DNA from: Desulfovibrionales bacterium
GTDB lineage: Bacteria > Desulfobacterota > Desulfovibrionia > Desulfovibrionales > Desulfovibrionaceae
NCBI GenBank assembly: GCA_030156255.1
Contig: JASGMV010000001.1
Location: forward strand, 1-46,934
DNA: 46,934 nucleotides
Direction of reading: 5' to 3'
Shown: piece by piece, positions 26,561 to 33,614 of the stretch
Numbering within the stretch: the stretch's first letter is position 1
Layout of the letters: each line of letters begins with the position of its first letter
Program-made: the position numbers and the translations under genes
Notes under the pieces: generated by a model
What the model saw: only the letters and a program-made list of their open reading frames with translations
What the model was told of the DNA's origin: nothing
The model's database searches: none

Positions 26561-27603
26561 TTCGCATGGTCCGAGAGGGCGAGCCCGTCCTGGACATGGA
26601 CCTCTCGAAACTGGACCTGTCCGGCGCCGACCTCGCCGGCGGATTCTTCCAAAGAGTGCGGTTCGACTCGGCCAATCTCGCGGGCGCCGACCTGTCCGAG
26701 GCCGTGCTCACGGAGTGCGGGCTGTCGAACGCCGACCTGTCCGGCGCCAACCTGCACCTCGCCGTGATCACCAAAACGCCGCTGTCCGGCGCCAGACTGG
26801 CCGGCTCACGGCTGAGGCTTGCGAGAATCCTGGAGTCGGACATGAACGGGGCGGACCTCTCCGGCGCGGACGGCCGCGAACTGGTCATCCAAGCCGCTAG
26901 CCTGGAAAACGCCGGTTTCCAAGAGGCCGACATGGAGCAGGCCGTGTTCCTGGAGACCTGCCTGGACAAAACCGATTTTTCCGGCGCGAACATGACCAAG
27001 GCCGTCATGCAAAAGGCCGACCTGCGCACGGCGCAGATTCTCACGGCGAACATGCGCAACGTCATCCTCTACGAGTCCGACATGGAAGGCATGGACCTCG
27101 CCGGGGCCTCGCTGGTTCTGTGCCAGTGCTTCCAGTCCAACCTCAAAGGCGTGAAGCTGGCCAGGGCCGACATCACCCAGGCCAGCTTCATGGAGGCCGA
27201 TCTCACCGGCGCCAACCTGGATGCGGCCAAAGCGAGCATGGCCATCTTCTGCAGGGCGTGCATGCGCGGCGCATCCATGAAAGAAACGCTGCTGCAAAAC
27301 GCCTGCTTCACGGAAGCGGATATCCGAAACGCAAATTTTACCGGCGCCGATCTGCACCAAGCCATGATCGACGACGCCGACGCCCGCGGCGCCGTCTTTT
27401 CCGGCGCAACCCTCGAGTACGCCGATCTTTCCCGCTCCGACGTCGCCGACGCGGACTTCGGCTCGGCCAAAATGCTCCGCGCCAAGCTGCACGGCGTCAA
27501 GGAAAACCAAGCCACATCCATCTCGGCCAAGCAACGCGCCCTGGCCCTGGACACGAACGAGCAACGGGCCAGAGCCGAGGCTTTCAACCCCTCCGCCGCA
27601 TGA
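26542..27603 (+). CDS. pentapeptide-repeat protein of the T6SS tip module
   Basis: A 353-residue protein made almost wholly of pentapeptide repeats (LDLSGADLAGGFF, NADLSGANLHLAV, ADLTGANLDAAKASM), with a short N-terminal helix (MDAQELIRMVREGEP) and a charged helical tail. Predicted to be one continuous beta helix. ATG 26542 lies inside the end of the DUF2169 gene; an in-frame ATG at 26530 is possible. In related loci a pentapeptide protein sits at this exact place between DUF2169 and DUF3540, so it is a structural part of the module rather than a separate gyrase-protecting protein. Confidence 0.88.
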   Translation: MDAQELIRMVREGEPVLDMDLSKLDLSGADLAGGFFQRVRFDSANLAGADLSEAVLTECGLSNADLSGANLHLAVITKTPLSGARLAGSRLRLARILESDMNGADLSGADGRELVIQAASLENAGFQEADMEQAVFLETCLDKTDFSGANMTKAVMQKADLRTAQILTANMRNVILYESDMEGMDLAGASLVLCQCFQSNLKGVKLARADITQASFMEADLTGANLDAAKASMAIFCRACMRGASMKETLLQNACFTEADIRNANFTGADLHQAMIDDADARGAVFSGATLEYADLSRSDVADADFGSAKMLRAKLHGVKENQATSISAKQRALALDTNEQRARAEAFNPSAA

Positions 27604-27616
27604 CAAGGAGACGTTC

Positions 27617-28258
27617 ATGACACTTGCCGCAATCGCCGACAAAACCGTCCGCCAGGAGCACGCCGTGCTGGTGGGCCGCGAAGGCGCCATCCACCACCTG
27701 CAAACCGCGTCAGGCCTGATCCAGGCCAAACGGGCGGCCGGCTGCCTCCTGACGCCGTCTCTGGGCGACACCGTGCAGGTCGCGATCCCCGAGCAGGGAT
27801 GGGCCTATATCCTGTGCGTGCTGGAGCGCGACGACAACGCCTCCGCAGACTTGTACTTTCCAACCGGCGCGACCCTGCGCTCCGGCGCCGGGCTGCATAT
27901 CCAGGCCAAGGACGCCGTGCGCATGGGCTCGGCCGTGGCCGTGGAGATGGCCGCCCCGCGGATTCAGGCCGGCGCCGCCGAGGTGGAAATCAACGGAGAC
28001 AAGATCACGTTGGCCGGCCGACTGCTCAGCGCCAACGCCTCGGCCATCCGGTTCATGGCCGAAAAACTGGATCAACTGGCCGACAGGCTGTTTCTGCGGG
28101 CCAAGACCTCGCATAGGAGGATCGAAGGCCACGAACACGCCAACGTGGGCGCCATGACCGTCAACGCGAAAAAGACGTTGAGCCTGCACGCGGAGTTCAG
28201 CCAGGTCACGGCCAAGGAAGACGTCCGGGTCAACGCCGAGCGCGTTCACATCGGATAA
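27617..28258 (+). CDS. DUF3540 protein of the T6SS tip module
   Basis: A 213-residue DUF3540 protein. It begins with beta-rich sequence in which a spike-like motif appears (LTPSLGDTVQVAIPEQGWAY, ILCVLERDD), then repeated short strands (VRMGSAVAVEMAAPRIQAGA, AEVEINGDKITLAGRLL) resembling VgrG needle repeats, and a helix plus AEFSQVTAKEDVRVNAERVHIG. It may extend or cap the spike. AAGGAG lies 8 bases upstream of the ATG; 13 bases separate it from the pentapeptide gene. Its precise role is unknown. Confidence 0.87.
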   Translation: MTLAAIADKTVRQEHAVLVGREGAIHHLQTASGLIQAKRAAGCLLTPSLGDTVQVAIPEQGWAYILCVLERDDNASADLYFPTGATLRSGAGLHIQAKDAVRMGSAVAVEMAAPRIQAGAAEVEINGDKITLAGRLLSANASAIRFMAEKLDQLADRLFLRAKTSHRRIEGHEHANVGAMTVNAKKTLSLHAEFSQVTAKEDVRVNAERVHIG

Positions 28259-28292
28259 TCGACCGATTGCAACAGCCAACAAGGACATTGAG

Positions 28293-28694
28293 ATGTTCGC
28301 CAACACCATGATGGGCGGCATGTCCATGGGCATGCCCGACGTCTGCAAGACCCCGCCGCTGGCCATCCCCATTCCCTATCCCAACATCGCCGTGGGGGCC
28401 ACGGCCATCCCGCCCACAGCGAGCATGAAGGTGCTCATGGGCGGGGCGCCGACCCACAACCTGGGGACCACGATCCCCCTGTCCAACGGCGACAACGCCG
28501 GAGTCATGGGCGGCGTGGCCTCCCAAATGGTTATGGGCCCCATGAAGTATCTGATGGGTTCGTTCACGTGCCTGGTAGGCGGCCAGCCCACGGCCCGGGT
28601 CACGTCCATGACCGGGCACAACGGCATGTCCCTCAACGGCCCCGGCATGTCCATGATGCCCAGCCAGTTCAAAGTGCTCGTCGTCGCGCCTTAG
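28293..28694 (+). CDS. DUF4150 PAAR-like spike-tip protein
   Basis: A 133-residue DUF4150 protein. It is Met/Gly/Pro-rich (MFANTMMGGMSMGMPDVCKT, PIPYPNIAVGATAIPPTAS, VLMGGAPTHNLGTTIPLSNG) and ends GMSLNGPGMSMMPSQFKVLV, which is the usual PAAR-like tip family linked to DUF2169. Such proteins either carry a C-terminal toxin or are followed by a toxin gene; this one stops right after the tip domain, and the next + strand sequence is non-coding. AAGGA lies about 9 bases upstream of the ATG. Confidence 0.9.
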   Translation: MFANTMMGGMSMGMPDVCKTPPLAIPIPYPNIAVGATAIPPTASMKVLMGGAPTHNLGTTIPLSNGDNAGVMGGVASQMVMGPMKYLMGSFTCLVGGQPTARVTSMTGHNGMSLNGPGMSMMPSQFKVLVVAP

Positions 28695-28806
28695 CTGATT
28701 GTCGCAACACTCATGCAACGCAGGCTGTCCAACATGGAGAGATGCGGGGCAGTCAAAATCCAGGGCGCAGTGTATTGCGCATACATACGGGAACAGCCAA
28801 GCTGCT

Positions 28807-28935
28807 TTAGAGCATATTACGCTTGAAATGCTTGCTTCACGGCGAGCGTAGCTCGCCTACAAGCATTCCGCGGCAAGGATTTGCGGACAAATTCTTGCCG
28901 AGCAGTTAAACTTTTTCAAAGTTAACCTGCTCTAA
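28807..28935. repeat. triple-hairpin intergenic repeat, copy A
   Basis: A 129-bp element with TTAGAGCA at one end and TGCTCTAA at the other. Inside are three consecutive hairpins: GGCGAGC/GCTCGCC, CGGCAAG...CTTGCCG, and AGTTAAACTTTTTCAAAGTTAACC. It shares TTACGCTTGAAATGC (28817-28831) and CGCGGCAAGGATTTGCG (28869-28885) exactly with copy B at 38274-38398, in reverse orientation. It lies between convergent genes. Confidence 0.8.
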
Positions 28936-28956
28936 CAGCCATGCGGAACGCATGTT

Positions 28957-29169
28957 CTATTTCCGCTCGTTCTCGCTCAAGAAAGCGTTCAGTCCGTCGA
29001 TGAAGCCGTCGGGGTCGGCGATTTTACGGATTTCAAGCAACCGGCCCAGGCTCATGGGGTGGCCGCCCGAGCACGCGAACAGCGAAACCCCGCTCTTGAC
29101 GCCGTAGCCGACGACGCCGGGAAGCTTGACCAAATCCTCCACCATGGTTTCTTTCGTGACTTTGGCCAC
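28957..29169 (-). CDS. small protein, possible DUF1858-like
   Basis: A 70-residue protein: MVEDLVKLPGVVGYGVKSG, FACSGGHPMSLGRLLEIRK, then DPDGFIDGLNAFL. The pattern (short helix ending in a pathogen-free 'LP' turn, Cys-containing loop, helix, helix ending in LN) recalls the DUF1858 redox-associated family, but only one Cys remains. The start is GTG 29169 with a perfect GGGAGGT. It lies downstream of the aldehyde dehydrogenase on the same strand, separated by a strong hairpin. The family call is tentative. Confidence 0.6.
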   Translation of the reverse strand: MAKVTKETMVEDLVKLPGVVGYGVKSGVSLFACSGGHPMSLGRLLEIRKIADPDGFIDGLNAFLSENERK

Positions 29170-29199
29170 CGAAGACCTCCCAGGAAAAACAGGTCCGTA

Positions 29200-29228
29200 G
29201 GCGGGCGGCGGCCCCTCCGCCGCCCGCC
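29200..29228 (-). terminator. GC hairpin between aldehyde dehydrogenase and the small gene
   Basis: A perfect 12-bp stem GGCGGGCGGCGG (29200-29211) with its complement (29217-29228), 5-base loop. It lies 10 bases after the dehydrogenase stop; a TTTTT occurs 12 bases further on the minus strand. Probably a partial terminator. Confidence 0.5.
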
Positions 29229-29238
29229 TTTCAACGAC

Positions 29239-30711
29239 TTAGTACAGGCCCAAAGGCTCTTCCGTCATGCTGATGAAGATATTCTTCTTTTGCGTGTAAT
29301 GGTCGAGCATCATGTGGTGGTTCTCCCGGCCGATGCCGGACTTCTTGAATCCGCCGAAGGGCGCATGGGCCGGCAGCTGGTTGTAGGTATTGACCCACAT
29401 CCGGCCGGTTTCCACGCCCCGGGCCACGCGCAGCGCGCGGTTGATGTCCTTGGTCCAAACGGCGCCGCCCAGCCCGTATTCGCTGTCGTTGGCGATGGCG
29501 ATCGCTTCGGCCTCATCCTTGAACTTGATGCAGCAGGCCACCGGACCGAAGATCTCCTCCTGCGCCACGCGCATGGAGTTCTTCACGTCGACGAGCAGGG
29601 TCGGCTGCATGAAGCAACCCTTGGCCAACGGCCCGTCCGTGAGGCGTGCACCGCCCGCGGCCGCCTTGGCGCCTTCGCCCTTGCCGACTTCAACGTAGGC
29701 CAATATCTTCTCCAACTGGCTTTCATTCACCTGCGCCCCCATTTGGACGCCGGCCTCCCAAGGCAACCCCACCTTCACCGCGGAGAAGGCCTTGACCGCC
29801 TCGGCCACAAACTTGTCGTAGATGTCCTCGTGGACCAAAACCCGCGAACCGGCGCAGCAGACCTGTCCCTGGTTGAACAAAATGCCGAGCTGCAGGCCCT
29901 CCATGGCCTTCTCCCAGGGGGCGTCCGGGAAGATGATGTTGGCCGATTTGCCGCCCAGCTCCAAGGTGCTCGGGATGATGCGTTTCGAGGCCGCGTCGGC
30001 CACGGTGTAGCCGACTTCGGTGGACCCGGTGAAGGCCAGCTTGGAGAACCCGGGGTGCTCCAGCATGGCCTGGCCCGAAACCGAGCCCCGGCCGGTGATG
30101 ATGTTGACCACGCCCGGGGGCAGCGCCTGGGCCATGAGCTTGCCCAGTTCGAGAATCGACAGCGACGTCTCGATGGACGGCTTGATGACCACGCAATCGC
30201 CGGCGGCGAGAGCCGGTGAAATCTTCCACGCCGCCATGAGCAGCGGGAAGTTCCAGGGGATGATCTGGCCGACCACCCCGATGGGCTCGCGCAGGATGAT
30301 GCTCATGGTCTGGTCGTCGATCATGGCGGCCTGCCCCTCCTCCGTGCGGATGGCGGCCGCAAAGTAACGGAAGTGGTCGGAGGAAAGAGGCACGTCGATG
30401 GCCGATGTCTCGCGGATCGGCTTGCCGTTGTCCAACGTCTCCACCATGGCCAGATGGTCGGCGTTGGCGTCGATCAGGTCGGCGATTTTATTCAGCGCGG
30501 CCGCCCGCTCCACCGGAGTGGTCTTTTTCCAGGACGCAAAGGCTTTCTGGGCCGCCTTGACGGCCTTGTCCACGTCCTCGGCGGTTGCGCTCGCGCACTC
30601 CGCCAGTTTTTCCCCGTTGGAGGGGTTGGTCGCGGAAAACTTTTCACCGCCGCCGTCGACCCATTTCCCGTCAATAAAAAGTTGATAGGTCCCGTCGATG
30701 TTCGCGTTCAT
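29239..30711 (-). CDS. NAD(P)-dependent aldehyde dehydrogenase
   Basis: A 490-residue soluble ALDH of the AldB/ExaC-like subgroup, oxidising aldehydes such as acetaldehyde to acids. The catalytic Cys is in FNQGQVCCAGSRVLV and the general-base Glu in TLELGGKSANII; the cofactor-binding IIPWNFPLLMAAWKISPALA and FTGSTEVG are present. It ends with FGGFKKSGIGRENHHMMLDHY, typical of the AldB branch. AAGGAG stands 8 bases before ATG 30711. In ethanol-using sulfate reducers such an enzyme handles acetaldehyde. It faces an 811-bp regulatory gap. Confidence 0.93.
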   Translation of the reverse strand: MNANIDGTYQLFIDGKWVDGGGEKFSATNPSNGEKLAECASATAEDVDKAVKAAQKAFASWKKTTPVERAAALNKIADLIDANADHLAMVETLDNGKPIRETSAIDVPLSSDHFRYFAAAIRTEEGQAAMIDDQTMSIILREPIGVVGQIIPWNFPLLMAAWKISPALAAGDCVVIKPSIETSLSILELGKLMAQALPPGVVNIITGRGSVSGQAMLEHPGFSKLAFTGSTEVGYTVADAASKRIIPSTLELGGKSANIIFPDAPWEKAMEGLQLGILFNQGQVCCAGSRVLVHEDIYDKFVAEAVKAFSAVKVGLPWEAGVQMGAQVNESQLEKILAYVEVGKGEGAKAAAGGARLTDGPLAKGCFMQPTLLVDVKNSMRVAQEEIFGPVACCIKFKDEAEAIAIANDSEYGLGGAVWTKDINRALRVARGVETGRMWVNTYNQLPAHAPFGGFKKSGIGRENHHMMLDHYTQKKNIFISMTEEPLGLY

Positions 30712-30923
30712 GATAACACTCCTTATACGTTATTATGAAGCGCCGGAGGCGAACTCCTCCGGGCGCCGTTCCACGCGCATCCATCGCACGCCGAGGACCG
30801 CCTTGCGGCCAACTCGCGCAAGCCGGCCTGCGCCGGCTCTCACGACAATAAGCATCACGGCGCCGCACCATAAAAATCCACACAAAGCCTTAAAAATATG
30901 CAACCGAAACCATAAAATTACGA

Positions 30924-30952
30924 TTCTCTGAAACGACAACTGTCACTATAAT
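30924..30952 (+). promoter_or_regulatory. TATAAT promoter inside the gap
   Basis: A perfect TATAAT at 30947-30952 with TTCTCT at 30924-30929 (17-base spacer, weak -35). It would start a + strand transcript near 30959, over 560 bases before the DUF169 gene. A weak -35 next to a perfect -10 suggests activator control. Confidence 0.45.
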
Positions 30953-30967
30953 AGCTACAAAAGTGAC
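30942..30967. promoter_or_regulatory. inverted repeat flanking the TATAAT box
   Basis: GTCACT (30942-30947) and AGTGAC (30962-30967), 14 bases apart, enclose the -10 box. This geometry fits a repressor operator. Confidence 0.4.
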
Positions 30968-31093
30968 GCCTAGAGTCATGCAAACGCCGCGCTAAAAAGC
31001 AAGCCGCATCGTTGTAAGAGATGGATGCAATAGTAATCGCGAAAAATCATTCGATCAAGATAAAATTCAAAAATAAATGGTAGTGCACCATTT

Positions 31094-31110
31094 TAGAACA
31101 CTATGTTCTA
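31094..31110. promoter_or_regulatory. 17-bp palindrome, unknown operator
   Basis: TAGAACA-CTA-TGTTCTA, perfect 7-base arms and a 3-base centre. It resembles but does not match the GAAC-N4-GTTC LexA box, since the inner spacing is 5. Confidence 0.5.
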
Positions 31111-31159
31111 TTTACTTGCACTGAGATGAACAAAAAGTGTGAGCACCCGCTCAACACCC

Positions 31160-31275
31160 AAAGCATCGTCTCATGAGAAAATGCTTTCCCGTCGAAACGC
31201 GAGCCTCCTCCTGGTCGACGGCCAATGAAAACCCAACTGCGTCCCGCTTGTGGCGAAGGGCGCAAGCTGGCCGTC
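31160..31275 (+). ncRNA. candidate structured RNA / leader
   Basis: AAAGCAT (31160-31166) pairs with ATGCTTT (31181-31187). GACGGCCA (31217-31224) can pair with TGGCCGTC (31268-31275), enclosing GCTTG (31246-31250) with CAAGC (31263-31267). Alternatively CCGTCG (31189-31194) can pair with CGACGG (31216-31221), which excludes the previous stem. This may be a leader with two folds or a small RNA; the strand is inferred from the TATAAT box. Confidence 0.3.
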
Positions 31276-31317
31276 CGGAGCGATGGGAAAAACTGGGCGC
31301 CGACCTAGTCGTGCATA

Positions 31318-31335
31318 TTGTGATACAAATCACAA
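31318..31335. promoter_or_regulatory. CRP/FNR-family operator (HcpR-like)
   Basis: TTGTGATacaaATCACAA, a perfect 7-4-7 inverted repeat containing TGTGA-N6-TCACA, further flanked by GTGCA/TGCAC. In Desulfovibrio this motif is attributed to HcpR, the nitrosative-stress/redox regulator of the CRP/FNR family. It is centred about 196 bases before the DUF169 start and about 123 before its likely transcription start. Confidence 0.7.
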
Positions 31336-31414
31336 TGCACCTCCTAAGTTGGCTCACGCATCACCCGATTTTGCCCGCGAATAAAAATATTTTTTTCACA
31401 AGCAGCCAATTTTC

Positions 31415-31443
31415 TTGTTGTCGCCTCCCCGGCTTCCTATTGT
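31415..31443 (+). promoter_or_regulatory. sigma70 promoter of the DUF169-TSUP operon
   Basis: TTGTTG (31415-31420), a 17-base spacer and TATTGT (31438-31443), 80 bases before the DUF169 ATG. Confidence 0.5.
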
Positions 31444-31522
31444 CCCTGTAAGGTCGTTCAACTTTTCACAAGGGTGATCGCGGGAAGCGGCCCAACATCA
31501 ACATTCTGCAGGGAGGAGCAAA

Positions 31523-32311
31523 ATGAGCGAGCTGACCTACCAAGAGATGCAACACGTTTTAATGGATGAGCTTCGGCTCATGCACTACCCCGTGGCCGTG
31601 AAGTACATTTTCAAGGACGAAGACCTGGCCGCCTTCGAAGAGAAGTGCCCGGAGTTTTACAAGCCGGTCAAGAAGATGACTTTTTGCCAATGGGAGATCG
31701 CCGCGCGCATGAAAGGCCAGACCGTCCTCGCCGACCGCGACGGCCTGGGCTGCTCCAACGCCGAGTTCGTTTTCGGCTGGAAGCCGTTGGACGAGAACGA
31801 GATCAAGAGCCACGCCAAGTACACGAGGAATCTGGAGCAGGCCGAGCGCTTCGTGAAAACCAAGCCGCGCCTGCCCGAGGGCGCGCTGAAGGCGGTTGCG
31901 GTTTCACCGCTGGCCGACGCGGTGCTGCCCCCGGATTCGGTTCATTTCTACTGCGACAACATGCAGGCCTACCATCTCGTGGTGGACTACATGGCGGCCC
32001 TGGACGTCCATCCCTTGCGCACCAACATCACCATGAACTCCTCGGCCTGCGCGGGCAACGTTTTCAGCTACCTGGAGCGCCAAGCCAATCTGTGTACGGC
32101 CTGTTCCGGCTCGTACAACGCCGGCAAGACCGAACGCGGCGAAATCAACGTGTTCATCCCCGGAGACCAGATCGGCGACGTGGTCGCACGCCTGCTGGAG
32201 CGCAAGGAGCTGTACGGCACCGGCTCCATCACCCGGCCGGGAGACAACTTCCCCGGAGCCGACGTGTGCAAGAACTGCCCCCTCATCGTATTCAAGAAGG
32301 TCTCCCAGTAG
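31523..32311 (+). CDS. DUF169 family protein
   Basis: A 262-residue DUF169 protein; the family is common in sulfate reducers, methanogens and other anaerobes and has no proven function. Cys residues stand in several conserved places: MTFCQWEIAARMKG, DGLGCSNAEFVFGW, NSSACAGNVFSYL, NLCTACSGSYNAG and the C-terminal DVCKNCPLIVFKK; the last two are CxxC motifs that could hold an Fe-S cluster or heme. No signal peptide, so it is cytoplasmic. AGGGAGGAG is 6 bases before the ATG. It is first in a likely operon with the TSUP permease (24-bp gap). Confidence 0.88.
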   Translation: MSELTYQEMQHVLMDELRLMHYPVAVKYIFKDEDLAAFEEKCPEFYKPVKKMTFCQWEIAARMKGQTVLADRDGLGCSNAEFVFGWKPLDENEIKSHAKYTRNLEQAERFVKTKPRLPEGALKAVAVSPLADAVLPPDSVHFYCDNMQAYHLVVDYMAALDVHPLRTNITMNSSACAGNVFSYLERQANLCTACSGSYNAGKTERGEINVFIPGDQIGDVVARLLERKELYGTGSITRPGDNFPGADVCKNCPLIVFKKVSQ

Positions 32312-32335
32312 GCCGCAAGTGCAAGGAGAACAGGA

Positions 32336-33457
32336 ATGAAAAGCAAACATCTCGTCACCGCTCTGGCCGTAGCGGCGGCTCTTGTCTGCCTGGCCCACCC
32401 CGCTATGGCCGACAACCTGCAGGACGCCATCGCCCAGGCGAACCCCACGGGCGAGCCCGGTTATCTCGGCATTCCGGGGGGGCCGGATCTCAACATCTGG
32501 ATCGGACTGGTCTGGGCCGTATGGGTCGGCTGGATTTTCTCCACCGTGGGGGCGTTCGGCGGCATCATGGCCGGCGTGGGGCACATCACCATTTACGGCC
32601 TCGGCGACTACGCCAAGACGTTCAAGGGCCTCAAACTGAACAAACTCGTCACCGACTCCATCCGCGTGTCCAACCAATGGCTGGTGGGGTGCTCCGCGGC
32701 CCTGTCCACCTTGAACTACTACCGGGCCGGCCGTTTGGTGGCGCCGTTGGGCGTGGCCCTGGCCATCGGCTCCGTGGGCGGCAGCTGGCTGATCCCCATC
32801 GTTACGGCGGGCAAGATCAGCCTCAAGGCCTATCTCGGCTACTTCGGCCTGTTCGTGCTCTTCCTCGGCTGCTATCTGTTCTATGAAACGACCCCGGCCG
32901 GGCAGAACCGCAAGAAAAAGGCCAAGGCGGCGGCCCAGGCGTTCCAGGCCAGCGTCAAAAAGCAGCGCGAAGGCGGCGAGGTGGACACTTCGAACCAGGG
33001 CGTCCAGGTCAAGATGTTCACTCCCACCAAATGCGTCTTCTCCTTTTTCGGCGTGGAGTTCTCCTTCAACCCGATCATGCCGGTCATCGGCGGATTCATC
33101 ATCGCCGGGCTGGCCAGCTTCCTGGGCGTGGGCGGCGGCTTCCTGCTGGTGCCGTTCCTGACTTCGGTTACGGGCCTGCCCATGTATCTGGTGGCGGGGA
33201 CATCGGCCATGGCCGTGTTCATCGGCATGATCAACTCCATCGCCTCCTACATGATCGCCAAGGGCACGCCGGTGCAGTGGTCCCTCATCGGCGCCGAACT
33301 GATCGGCATCGTCATCGGCTCCATCATCGGACCCCGCACCTCCAAGTACATTCCGGACGTATGGCTGAAGCGCCTGTTCGTGATTTTGGCCCTGTACGTC
33401 GGCATCCGCTACACCTCCAAGGGATTCCTTGGCTACAGCCTGGTGCCGCCGTTCTAG
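32336..33457 (+). CDS. TSUP (TauE/SafE) family permease, probable sulfite/organosulfonate exporter
   Basis: A 373-residue membrane protein with an apparent signal peptide (basic start, then LAVAAALVCLAHPAMA) followed by the two repeated TSUP halves. The first contains FSTVGAFGGIMAGVGHITIYG and the second GLASFLGVGGGFLLVPFLTS; both carry the family's small-residue turn. About seven to eight membrane segments are seen, with a Lys-rich cytoplasmic loop (NRKKKAKAAAQAF) between the halves. Family members move sulfite, sulfoacetate or related anions. In a sulfate reducer, beside DUF169, sulfite or another sulfur anion is the likely cargo, but this is inference. Confidence 0.85.
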   Translation: MKSKHLVTALAVAAALVCLAHPAMADNLQDAIAQANPTGEPGYLGIPGGPDLNIWIGLVWAVWVGWIFSTVGAFGGIMAGVGHITIYGLGDYAKTFKGLKLNKLVTDSIRVSNQWLVGCSAALSTLNYYRAGRLVAPLGVALAIGSVGGSWLIPIVTAGKISLKAYLGYFGLFVLFLGCYLFYETTPAGQNRKKKAKAAAQAFQASVKKQREGGEVDTSNQGVQVKMFTPTKCVFSFFGVEFSFNPIMPVIGGFIIAGLASFLGVGGGFLLVPFLTSVTGLPMYLVAGTSAMAVFIGMINSIASYMIAKGTPVQWSLIGAELIGIVIGSIIGPRTSKYIPDVWLKRLFVILALYVGIRYTSKGFLGYSLVPPF

Positions 33458-33480
33458 GCCGATCCCTCACCCCTGCAGAA

Positions 33481-33512
33481 CCCGGCCGGCCGCCCTCCTT
33501 CGGCCGGCCGGG
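33481..33512 (+). terminator. 12-bp perfect hairpin after the TSUP gene
   Basis: CCCGGCCGGCCG (33481-33492) with CGGCCGGCCGGG (33501-33512), 8-base loop, 23 bases after the stop. No T run follows; it may reduce read-through to the next gene or stabilise the upstream mRNA. Confidence 0.5.
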
Positions 33513-33614
33513 CCAGGCGGGGGCGATCCGGCGGGACGCCGCGAAAAATCGACGCGAGAGTTCAAGCGAAAAGCACGGACAGGCGCTTCGCGAACATCGC
33601 TTGAGGAGAAAGCA

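Larger units (their letters stand above)
30712..31522. other. 811-bp gene-free regulatory region
   Basis: It separates divergent aldehyde dehydrogenase and DUF169 genes. It is markedly more AT-rich than the neighbours, in particular 30850-31140. It holds, in order, a GC hairpin close to the dehydrogenase start (about 30740-30765), a TATAAT box within an inverted repeat, an isolated 17-bp palindrome, a stretch with alternative RNA pairing, a CRP/FNR-type site and a promoter directly before the DUF169 gene. Short open frames on both strands lack ribosome sites and homology. Confidence 0.7.

Noticed and set aside
25580-27500. Short-period DNA repeats that might suggest a CRISPR or minisatellite
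   Set aside because: The ~15-base period comes from pentapeptide codons; units are not identical and are fully coding.
28807-28935. Insertion sequence or MITE
   Set aside because: Terminal repeats are only 8 bp, no target duplication is visible and copy B lacks one end; a structural intergenic repeat is a better description.
31094-31110. LexA box
   Set aside because: The GAAC/GTTC half sites are 5 bases apart instead of 4, and no SOS gene is near; kept only as an unknown palindrome.
30712-31522. tRNA, 6S or tmRNA gene in the large gap
   Set aside because: No cloverleaf, CCA end, T-loop GGTTCGA or tag-peptide sequence could be found.
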